Shown here in pieces: positions 1 through 5,304 of a stretch of DNA of 5,460 nucleotides. Made by a program: the position numbers and the translations under genes. Below the pieces are notes generated by a model. That model ran no database searches. It was not told where the DNA came from and saw nothing but the letters and a program-made list of their open reading frames with translations. The stretch is from Pseudomonadota bacterium. Lineage in GTDB: Bacteria > Pseudomonadota > Gammaproteobacteria > Burkholderiales > Burkholderiaceae_C. The DNA lies in the NCBI GenBank assembly GCA_023435325.1, contig JAEYRT010000294.1, positions 1-5,460 on the forward strand, written 5' to 3'. Within the stretch, counting starts at the first letter, position 1, and each line of letters begins with the position of its first letter.

Positions 1-1127
1 CCACCGCAGGTGCGCCGGTTCCCCCCAGCGGGGCTGTGAGCCCGGGGGCACAGATCGCACCCGTGGTGGCAGCAGCCCAGGCTGCGCTGGCCAACACGGT
101 GAACCTGTCTCCCCAAGCCCAGCAGGCCGTGAAGCTGGAGGCGTTTGCGCAATTGGTCACGCAGCTGGTCAACCAGGTACAGCCCACCAAGGTTGACATG
201 CCTGCCAGCTGGCCTGCTGGCGGGGTGCTGCCCCAGCTGCAGCAGCTGGTGTCCGCCTTGCTGCAGCAAGCCACTGCCGGGCAGCCGCTGCCCCAGCAAT
301 TGGTGAGCCTGCAGTCCTGGTCGGCGCAGCTCACCCAGGCCGTTCTGCAGCGCGCAGGCACAGCGCAGCTGTCCCCTCCTGCGGCAACCAGCGGTGTCCA
401 GGCACCTGCCCCGTCACAAACAGCTGCTTTGCCTGCACTGCAAAACTGGCTGGTACAGCAAGGCAGCATCCAGGCGGAAGATGGGGAGCGCGCTTTCACC
501 TTGACGCTGCGTGTACCCGTCGCCTGGGCACAGGCGCAAGCGGCACTGGCTGCGGCTCTGCCCAAGCCCATGCCCGGTCATGCATCTGCCAACATGCCTG
601 CTGCAGCGGTGGGCCATCCAGGCCTGCCCGTGTCCTCCGGGGCTGCGCCGATGGCGACCTCTACCGGCAGTTTCGGCACACTGCAGCTGCCCTTTGCCGG
701 CAGCGTGCAACAACTGGCCAGCGGCAGCATGGGGCTGGTGATGCAGCCGCTGGTGCAGCCTGGGACTGCGGCAGCCATGACAGCACAGACCATGCGCACC
801 AGCGCCATCTTGCAGCTGGAGTTCCAGCCCCTGGCCCAGGCCGTGCAAAGCGCGCAGGCCGCATCGGTCTACCTGCCCGCACATCTGGTGCCCCAGGATG
901 TGCAAGCCATGCTGCAAGGCCGCGGCACCGACCCCTGGCTGCTGATGGCACAGGCCCAGGCGGATGGCCAGGGCAGAAAGCAGCAAAGCAATGCCAACGA
1001 GCAAAGCAACTTCTGCAACCGAGCAGGCTGCCAATACCAGGGCCGCGCCATCTGCGCGCAGCCATTCTGTGCAGAGATGAATTACCTGTGGTCTGTGGAC
1101 CGTGCACAGCGCGCCTCCCGCCTTTGA
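1..1127 (+). CDS. FliK-like Ala/Gln/Pro-rich protein with four-Cys C-terminus (5' partial)
   Basis: The reading frame is open from the left edge (first whole codon at position 3) to TGA at 1125-1127. A GTG at 36 could start it, but there is no Shine-Dalgarno before it and the residues upstream (Ala/Pro/Gly-rich) look like the same protein, so I treat it as 5' truncated. Counting from that GTG as residue 1: 1-130 are rich in Ala, Gln and Pro with amphipathic Gln/Leu stretches; about 132-168 form a more ordered segment (LQNWLVQQG, then FTLTLRVPVAW); about 213-240 and 255-268 hold beta-like segments (LQLPFAGSVQQL, ILQLEFQPL). These recall the low-complexity N-terminus plus compact C-terminal domain of FliK-type hook-length control proteins, but no textbook FliK signature is certain. 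The tail has C327, C332, C340 and C345 (C-X4-C-X7-C-X4-C), a possible metal-binding knuckle. Coding status is fairly sure; the function is tentative. No flagellar neighbour is visible. Confidence 0.68.
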   Translation, partial: TAGAPVPPSGAVSPGAQIAPVVAAAQAALANTVNLSPQAQQAVKLEAFAQLVTQLVNQVQPTKVDMPASWPAGGVLPQLQQLVSALLQQATAGQPLPQQLVSLQSWSAQLTQAVLQRAGTAQLSPPAATSGVQAPAPSQTAALPALQNWLVQQGSIQAEDGERAFTLTLRVPVAWAQAQAALAAALPKPMPGHASANMPAAAVGHPGLPVSSGAAPMATSTGSFGTLQLPFAGSVQQLASGSMGLVMQPLVQPGTAAAMTAQTMRTSAILQLEFQPLAQAVQSAQAASVYLPAHLVPQDVQAMLQGRGTDPWLLMAQAQADGQGRKQQSNANEQSNFCNRAGCQYQGRAICAQPFCAEMNYLWSVDRAQRASRL

Positions 1128-1154
1128 TTTCTAGTTAGCGCCTTGTGAGGGCGG

Positions 1155-1171
1155 GTTTGACCGAGTTTGAC
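1155..1171 (+). promoter_or_regulatory. 10-bp-phased direct repeat GTTTGAC x2
   Basis: GTTTGAC occurs at 1155-1161 and again at 1165-1171, with starts exactly one helical turn apart, about 190 bp before the BugD-like gene. Each copy holds a TTGAC core that resembles a sigma-70 -35 element (TTGACC 1157-1162, TTGACG 1167-1172). I see no good -10 hexamer 16-18 bp downstream of either. It could be an activator site, a weak promoter element or chance. Confidence 0.25.
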
Positions 1172-1266
1172 GCACACCGTCAGTGCACCGGAGACTGTAG
1201 CTCTGTGCCTGAATGGTGATGACATGGCCCTGAATGACCACGTGTGGGCATGCAGTCAATGCCGGA

Positions 1267-1289
1267 CTGGGCAGACGGGGGTCTGCCAG
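1267..1289 (+). promoter_or_regulatory. Inverted repeat with GGGG loop in bug leader
   Basis: GGCAGAC (1270-1276) and GTCTGCC (1281-1287) are a perfect 7-bp inverted repeat around GGGG. It can be extended to about 9 bp with one bulged G (1267-1289). It lies 71 bases before the BugD-like start codon, in the probable 5' leader. No T-run follows, so it is not a standard terminator. A dimeric regulator's operator or an mRNA leader hairpin are the likely readings. Confidence 0.4.
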
Positions 1290-1347
1290 TACGGCCAGGG
1301 AGTTCACAACCCAGAGTGCTGAAGCACCGCTTTCTTTTCACAACGAC

Positions 1348-1354
1348 AAGGAGA
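1348..1354 (+). promoter_or_regulatory. Ribosome binding site of the BugD-like gene
   Basis: AAGGAGA, a near-perfect Shine-Dalgarno, sits 5 nt before ATG 1360. It decides the start: the same frame is open back to an ATG at 1234, but that one has no comparable site and would put 42 polar residues ahead of a normal signal peptide. Confidence 0.85.
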
Positions 1355-1359
1355 CAGAC

Positions 1360-2355
1360 ATGCACACCACCCTGAAAATCGCCCGGCGCGGCCTGATCAG
1401 CGCTTGCGCCTTGATGGCTCTTGGTCTGGGCAATGCCATGGCCGCCCCCTGGCCCGACAAACCCGTCATTCTGGTTGTGCCTTACACGGCAGGCGGCCCC
1501 ACCGATGTGGTGGCACGCCTGCTGGCCGTGCCCATGGGCGAGGTGCTCGGCCAGTCCGTGCTGGTGGAAAACACCGTCGGGGCAGGTGGCACGATTGCCC
1601 CCGCCCGCGTGGCCAAGGCCAAGAACGACGGCTACACCATTTTGATTCACCACATGGGCATGGCCACAGCCCCCGCGCTGTACAAGACCCTGCCTTACGA
1701 CCCGCTGAAAGACTTTGAATACATCGGGCAGGTGCTGGATGTGCCCATGACGCTGCTGTCACGCAAGGACTTCCCTGCCGACAACTTCCAGCAGCTGCAG
1801 GATTACGTCAAAAAGAATGCGGACAAGGTGACCCTGGCCAATGCCGGTATTGGCGCAGTCTCCCAGCTGTGCGGCATGCTGTTCATGCACCAACTGGGCG
1901 TGAAGCTCACCACCGTCCCTTACAAGGGCGCAGGACCGGCGATGAACGATTTGATGGGAGGCCAGGTCGATCTGCTGTGCGACCAGACCACCCAGACCGT
2001 CCCCGTGATCAAGGATGGAAAACGCGCCAAAGTGTTTGGTGTGACCACACCCGAGCGACTGGCTTCGCTGCCCGATATTCCCACCTTGAACGAGCAAGGT
2101 CTCAAAGGCTTTGATGTGAAGGTGTGGCACGGCATGTACGCTCCCAAGGGCACACCACAGGAAGTGATTGAAAAGCTCAACCAGGCGCTCAATGTAGCCA
2201 TCAAGGACGCAAACGTGAAAGCCCGCATTGCCGACCTGAGCTCTGATCTGGTGTCGCCTGAAAAGGCCTCTCCCGAGGGTTTGCGCAAGCACCTGGAATC
2301 CGAAGTGGCACGATGGGCCAAGGTCATCAAGGAAACCGGCGTGACGGCCGAGTAA
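1360..2355 (+). CDS. BugD-like periplasmic solute-binding protein (Bug/TctC family)
   Basis: A 331-residue extracytoplasmic binding protein of the Bug (TctC) family, whose members capture small carboxylates or amino acids for tripartite tricarboxylate-type transport or sensing. Residues 1-28 are a signal peptide: basic n-region with R9-R10, hydrophobic core, AMA just before APWPDKP. The RR pair only weakly resembles a Tat motif. Family hallmarks follow in order: VVPYTAGGPTDVVARLL (39-55), GAGGTIAPARVAKAKNDGYT (74-93), VPYKGAGPAMNDLMGGQVDLL (186-206), LPDIPTLNEQGL (237-248) and APKGTP (261-266). The CDQTT stretch (207-211) and VWHGMYAPKGTP resemble the BugD subgroup as I recall it; a Bordetella pertussis BugD was crystallised with aspartate. 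Substrate here is inference. Length is normal for the family. No TctA/TctB genes are adjacent, as is usual for orphan Bug genes. It converges on gdhA. Confidence 0.93.
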   Translation: MHTTLKIARRGLISACALMALGLGNAMAAPWPDKPVILVVPYTAGGPTDVVARLLAVPMGEVLGQSVLVENTVGAGGTIAPARVAKAKNDGYTILIHHMGMATAPALYKTLPYDPLKDFEYIGQVLDVPMTLLSRKDFPADNFQQLQDYVKKNADKVTLANAGIGAVSQLCGMLFMHQLGVKLTTVPYKGAGPAMNDLMGGQVDLLCDQTTQTVPVIKDGKRAKVFGVTTPERLASLPDIPTLNEQGLKGFDVKVWHGMYAPKGTPQEVIEKLNQALNVAIKDANVKARIADLSSDLVSPEKASPEGLRKHLESEVARWAKVIKETGVTAE

Positions 2356-2365
2356 CGCAGTGGCA

Positions 2366-2408
2366 AAGCGCTGACAGGGCACACCTCATCGAGTGCCCGC
2401 CAGCGCTT
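2366..2408 (+). terminator. Long stem-loop after the BugD-like gene
   Basis: AAGCGCTG (2366-2373) pairs perfectly with CAGCGCTT (2401-2408). Inside, after a small internal loop, GGGCAC (2377-2382) pairs with GTGCCC (2393-2398) around a 10-nt loop. It starts 10 nt past the bug stop codon. There is no U-run after it, so it is more likely a transcript-end stabiliser or a weak or bidirectional terminator than a classical one. Confidence 0.5.
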
Positions 2409-2438
2409 CCCATCGGAGATGACGCACCCGCCAGGTGC

Positions 2439-2461
2439 AAAAAAGCGGCCCAAGGCCGCTT
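2439..2461 (-). terminator. Rho-independent terminator of gdhA
   Basis: AAGCGGCC (2443-2450) and GGCCGCTT (2454-2461) form a perfect 8-bp stem with a 3-nt loop. Read on the minus strand, the hairpin is followed directly by a run of six T (A at 2439-2444 on the plus strand), the classical intrinsic terminator layout. It lies 25 nt after the gdhA stop codon. On the plus strand only TT then CC follows, so it favours the minus-strand transcript. Confidence 0.85.
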
Positions 2462-2486
2462 CCATTGACTCGGGGCCGCCCGCTGC

Positions 2487-3794
2487 TTACGGATACAGGC
2501 CACGCATTTCGCGCGCATGCAGAATGCGTTTGCAGGCAACGATAAAGGTGGCCGTACGCAGACTGACCTTGTTCTCCTGCGCCACCTGCCATATCCCGGC
2601 AAAGGCCTCGCGCATGATGCGCACGAGACGCGCATTGATCTCGTCCTCGCTCCAGAAGAAGCTGGAGAAGTCCTGCACCCACTCAAAGTAGCTCACGGTC
2701 ACGCCACCGGCATTGGCAATCACATCAGGCAGCACCAGCACGCCCTTGTCATGCAGGATGTCATCGGCTTCGGGAGTGGTCGGCCCGTTGGCCCCTTCGA
2801 TCACCATCTTGGCACGAATGCGCTGGGCGTTGTCCTTGTTGATCTGGCCTTCCAGTGCCGCGGGAATCAGGATGTCACAGTCGACCGACCAGAACGCCTC
2901 GTTTTCAATGGTCTCCGCGCCTGCGAATCCGCCCACGCCTCCCTGGGTACGCACATGCTCGAGCAAGGCTGGCACATCCAGGCCGCTGGCGTTGTAGACC
3001 GATCCCGTGTGGTCCTGCACGGCCACCACATGGGCACCTGCTTCCGCAAACAGCTTGCCTGCCGTGCCGCCTACATTTCCAAAGCCCTGTACCGCCACAC
3101 GCGCACCTTCGATGCGCAGCCCGGTATGCCGTGCCGCCTCCACCCCCACAGTGAAAACGCCACGGCCTGTGGCTTCCACACGCCCCAACGAACCACCCAG
3201 GTCGATCGGCTTGCCTGTGACCACGCCAGTGGCCGTCGAACCCGTGTTCATGGAATAGGTGTCCATCATCCAGGACATGATCTGGCCATTGGTGTTCACA
3301 TCAGGCGCCGGAATGTCCTTGGACGGCCCGATCAAAATGCCGATCTCGCTGGTGTAGCGACGTGTGAGGCGCTCCAGCTCCGCCGTGGACAGCTTGCGCG
3401 GATCCACCCGGATACCGCCCTTGGCGCCCCCATAAGGTACGTTCACGGCGGCATTCTTGATGGACATCCATGCCGACAGTGCCATCACTTCCGACAGCGT
3501 CACATCCTGGTGGAAGCGTACCCCACCCTTGCCTGGACCGCGGCTGAGGTTGTGCTGCACGCGATAGCCCTCGAAGTGGGCAATGGTGCCATCGTCCATT
3601 TCAATGGGCACATCCACCACCAGAATGCGTTTGGGACGCTTGAGGGTTTCGACCCAGCGCGCCAGCGACCCCAGATAAGGCGTGACCCGGTCAACTTGCT
3701 GCAAATAAGTGCCCCAGGGCCCGACCTCCTCCGGGTTCAGATAGGAAGGCAGGGCGTGATTGGTCCAGGGTGCAGAGCGGTCTTGTACAGACAT
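2487..3794 (-). CDS. gdhA: Glutamate dehydrogenase (Glu/Leu/Phe/Val family)
   Basis: A complete 435-residue cytoplasmic enzyme that interconverts glutamate and 2-oxoglutarate plus ammonia with NAD(P). The N-terminal substrate domain holds GPGKGGVRF with K89, SIKNAA with K113, PYGGAKGGIRVDP with catalytic-type K125, and IPAPDVNT with D165. These match by position the substrate and catalytic residues known from hexameric clostridial GDH. The C-terminal Rossmann domain has the dinucleotide loop GFGNVG (237-242); D261, in VVAVQD after the second strand, is compatible with NAD preference but does not settle it. LIPAALEGQI (309-318) and NAGGVTVSYFEWVQD (361-375) are further family signatures. The size fits the roughly 50-kDa hexameric class. 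The start ATG (3792-3794) has a GAGG site 7 nt upstream; the frame is open further upstream, but that extension has no GDH similarity. It is divergent from the FAH-fold gene, convergent with the BugD-like gene and probably monocistronic. Leucine or other branched specificity is less likely. Confidence 0.96.
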   Translation of the reverse strand: MSVQDRSAPWTNHALPSYLNPEEVGPWGTYLQQVDRVTPYLGSLARWVETLKRPKRILVVDVPIEMDDGTIAHFEGYRVQHNLSRGPGKGGVRFHQDVTLSEVMALSAWMSIKNAAVNVPYGGAKGGIRVDPRKLSTAELERLTRRYTSEIGILIGPSKDIPAPDVNTNGQIMSWMMDTYSMNTGSTATGVVTGKPIDLGGSLGRVEATGRGVFTVGVEAARHTGLRIEGARVAVQGFGNVGGTAGKLFAEAGAHVVAVQDHTGSVYNASGLDVPALLEHVRTQGGVGGFAGAETIENEAFWSVDCDILIPAALEGQINKDNAQRIRAKMVIEGANGPTTPEADDILHDKGVLVLPDVIANAGGVTVSYFEWVQDFSSFFWSEDEINARLVRIMREAFAGIWQVAQENKVSLRTATFIVACKRILHAREMRGLYP

Positions 3795-3801
3795 AAAAAA
3801 A

Positions 3802-3806
3802 CCTCG
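3802..3806 (-). promoter_or_regulatory. Ribosome binding site of gdhA
   Basis: On the minus strand CGAGG is followed by a run of seven T and then ATG at 3794. The spacing of 7 nt is good, and the U-rich, unstructured spacer should favour initiation. It supports the 435-residue start over the longer open frame that reaches back to 3989. Confidence 0.7.
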
Positions 3807-3977
3807 GTTAAATGGCTGCCACCGCGTGGCCGATGCGATGCGCAATGTGCAGCTCGATGGTGTTTTCAGGCTACGCCGTGCGCCCCGAACTGTCCAAGGC
3901 CGCTTGTTTGGCAATCTATACATTTCCCGCATAACCATGGGCAGGATGGCTGGCGACAATGCTGCACCGGTTCTGCA

Positions 3978-4006
3978 TTGCCCGAACACCCGCCTTCACG
4001 CATATT
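3978..4006 (+). promoter_or_regulatory. Candidate sigma-70 promoter for the FAH-fold gene
   Basis: TTGCCC (3978-3983), a 17-bp spacer, then CATATT (4001-4006): four of six matches to each consensus hexamer with ideal spacing. It would give a 5' leader of about 125 nt before ATG 4138. A second weak pair lies just downstream (TTGCAC, 17 bp, AACAAT near 4020-4048). Moderate matches like these arise by chance, so this is a suggestion only. Confidence 0.3.
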
Positions 4007-4137
4007 CATGCACAGTGGATTGCACGCTGTGTGCGTCCTGAAAACAATGTCCTCGCGCTGCATGTCGTCGTCAGAGGAATCCGTCTGCGCTGTGCGGGCA
4101 CCGGACGACAGGCTGCGCAAAGGTTCGAGGTTTTGCC

Positions 4138-5091
4138 ATGATTGCGCCCATGTCGACCGATTCCGAAAAAGATTGCTCTACGGGTTTGTGCTCCACAGGC
4201 CCGTCCCCCTTTGCCAACCAACCGCCGCTGGGTTTGAACCTGCTGGCCAAGGACGATCCTGAAGACGTCCTGCCAGACTGGAAACAGATCGCGCCCGAGC
4301 TGCCGGAGGACGCGTATTCCGTTGCCGATGCGCTGTGGTGGAGCCACAAGCTGGGCGAGCGCTCCGCGCGAGGGAGTGACGTGGTCTTCATGCTGCGCGA
4401 TGCTGCTGATGCACGCGCCGTGCAAAACGCCTTGTCCCTGGCACGCAAGTGGTGGCCTGCGGCCAGCGTGCCGCGCTTCTGGAAGTCCGGCGGCGCTGCG
4501 CGCGATGCAGCGGCGCTGATCCACGTTCCGCTGCCAGAGAGCGGCATTCAAGCCGGTGTCACCACCGCTGTGGCGCCGACCACGGTCTTCAGCCTGCGTG
4601 GCGTGGAAGGCGAAATCGCCCTGCGCCTCGGCCAGGACGTGACGGCCGCGCAAGCTGCAGCCCTGACACCCGACACCGCACGCGAGCTGATCGATGCCTA
4701 TGCCGTGGCCATCGAATTCGTGGACAGCCGCTGGCGCGAGGGCACCCAGGCTCCGGCGCTGGCCTTGCTGGCAGATGGCCAGTGCCATGGCGGTCTGGCG
4801 CTGGGTGCCTGGAAAGACTTTGCGCCCCTGCGCAACCATGACTGGCACCAGCAAACCTGCACACTGCGCATCAACCAAGACCCAGCGCAAAACTTTGCCG
4901 GCACGCACAGCCTGCAAGACCCCACATGGCTGCTGCCCGAATGGCTCCAGCATGTCACCACGCACTACGGCACCGTAACAGCGGGCACCGTGGTGACAAC
5001 CGGCACCTGGACAGGCTGCCCCGCAGTGCAAGCCGGAGATCTGGTCACCGTATGTTTTGACGGTCTGGGAGAGGTGCGCTGGCAGTTCTGA
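4138..5091 (+). CDS. FAH-fold hydrolase / 2-keto-4-pentenoate hydratase-like protein
   Basis: A 317-residue probably cytoplasmic protein of the fumarylacetoacetate hydrolase / 2-hydroxypentadienoate hydratase (MhpD-like) superfamily, which acts on 2-oxo or beta-dicarbonyl acids using a divalent metal. Hallmarks: VPRFWKSGG (111-119, counterpart of the GWKIG lysine region), PLPESGI (131-137), the metal-ligand pair E157 and E159 in GVEGEIALRLG (155-165), a further likely acidic ligand E193 in AIEFVDSRW (191-199), LADGQCHGGLALG (211-223), and the closing GTVVTTGTWTG (283-293) ... AGDLVTVCFDGLGEVRWQF. All expected metal-site positions look acidic, so it is probably active. MhpD-type proteins are usually about 260-270 residues; here roughly 50 extra N-terminal residues, with C13 and C18, match nothing I recognise. 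The start has GAGG 7 nt upstream; no other start codon exists in the open frame behind it. Exact substrate unknown. The next plus-strand gene is a Bug receptor 213 bp on. Confidence 0.88.
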   Translation: MIAPMSTDSEKDCSTGLCSTGPSPFANQPPLGLNLLAKDDPEDVLPDWKQIAPELPEDAYSVADALWWSHKLGERSARGSDVVFMLRDAADARAVQNALSLARKWWPAASVPRFWKSGGAARDAAALIHVPLPESGIQAGVTTAVAPTTVFSLRGVEGEIALRLGQDVTAAQAAALTPDTARELIDAYAVAIEFVDSRWREGTQAPALALLADGQCHGGLALGAWKDFAPLRNHDWHQQTCTLRINQDPAQNFAGTHSLQDPTWLLPEWLQHVTTHYGTVTAGTVVTTGTWTGCPAVQAGDLVTVCFDGLGEVRWQF

Positions 5092-5116
5092 GCACTGCAA
5101 CCGCGCCATCTGCCAA

Positions 5117-5172
5117 ACGCCCGCCTGCAATTGTCAGCCGGGCGTGTGCGTTCTCGCGTCGGGGGCACACGC
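5117..5172 (+). repeat. Two overlapping, mutually exclusive hairpins
   Basis: Hairpin A: ACGCCCG (5117-5123) with CGGGCGT (5139-5145), 15-nt loop. Hairpin B: GCGTGTGC (5142-5149) with GCACACGC (5165-5172), 15-nt loop. They share 5142-5145, so both cannot form fully at once. They lie 25-80 nt past the FAH-fold stop codon. Neither is followed by a U-run. Possible roles are mRNA 3'-end structure, Rho-independent-like pausing or an attenuator for the downstream Bug gene. Confidence 0.45.
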
Positions 5173-5222
5173 GGCGCTGCTTCTAAGCTGACAAAGCAGC
5201 CCTTCTTGAACTTAGAAGCGCC
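5173..5222 (+). repeat. Strong inverted repeat GCTTCTAAG / CTTAGAAGC with an alternative hairpin
   Basis: GCTTCTAAG (5179-5187) and CTTAGAAGC (5211-5219) form a perfect 9-bp stem. It extends to about 12 bp through GGCGC (from 5173) and the bases to 5222 with a 3-nt bulge. The left arm also takes part in a competing hairpin, GCTGCTT (5176-5182) with AAGCAGC (5194-5200). Directly after comes a small GCCC-TACT-GGGC hairpin (5220-5231), and then AACCC (5232-5236) / GGGTT (5251-5255) followed by CTTTCTT, which is weakly terminator-like. It could be an operator for the second Bug gene or an RNA switch-like structure. Confidence 0.5.
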
Positions 5223-5291
5223 CTACTGGGCAACCCTAGGCACGCGCACCGGGTTCTTTCTTATGGTGGAGTGACTGCATGCAAAAACCAC

Positions 5292-5297
5292 AAGGAG
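5292..5297 (+). promoter_or_regulatory. Ribosome binding site of the second Bug gene
   Basis: AAGGAG lies 7 nt before ATG 5305, the same strong type as in front of the first Bug gene. It fixes the start of a gene whose visible part is only 52 codons. Confidence 0.85.
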
Positions 5298-5304
5298 ACC
5301 CTCC

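Larger units (their letters stand above)
3795..4137. other. Divergent intergenic control region (gdhA / FAH-fold gene)
   Basis: A 343-bp gap between two divergently transcribed genes, with a locally more AT-rich core near 3905-4050. Towards gdhA, the best -10-like element on the minus strand is TATAGA (3920-3915), which would give a leader of about 115 nt, but its -35 match is poor. Towards the FAH-fold gene there is a candidate promoter at 3978-4006 and an inverted repeat TGTCGTC (4063-4069) / GACGACA (4104-4110) enclosing 34 nt in the probable leader. A 60-codon plus-strand frame (3959-4141) has unlikely composition. I see no convincing protein or RNA gene. Confidence 0.6.

Noticed and set aside
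414..1107. Minus-strand frames across the FliK-like gene
   Set aside because: They are shadows in GC-rich, low-complexity coding sequence, with Cys/His/Arg-heavy translations and no start signals.
1117..1155. CCCGCC (1117-1122) / GGCGGG (1150-1155) as a terminator of the first gene
   Set aside because: The 27-nt loop and 6-bp stem are weak and no T-run follows beyond TTT.
1234..1359. N-terminal extension of the BugD-like protein from ATG 1234
   Set aside because: It lacks a ribosome binding site and would bury the signal peptide behind 42 residues. ATG 1360 has an ideal AAGGAGA and starts a normal signal peptide.
1399..1410. Lipobox-like ISAC in the BugD-like signal peptide
   Set aside because: The Cys at residue 16 comes after too short a hydrophobic stretch. 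The AMA signal-peptidase I site at residue 28 fits far better.
3795..3989. N-terminal extension of GdhA to 3989
   Set aside because: The extra 65 residues have no GDH similarity, while ATG 3794 has a good GAGG site and puts K89, K113, K125 and D165 at the positions known from hexameric GDH.
2517..4262. A 581-codon open frame on the plus strand across gdhA
   Set aside because: It is antisense to a fully convincing glutamate dehydrogenase. Long antisense frames are expected in high-GC DNA, and its translation (His/Arg/Gly-rich) resembles no family.
4006..5130. A 374-codon open frame on the minus strand across the FAH-fold gene
   Set aside because: It is a shadow frame of the real plus-strand gene, with Gln/Gly/Cys/Arg-rich composition and no recognisable motif.
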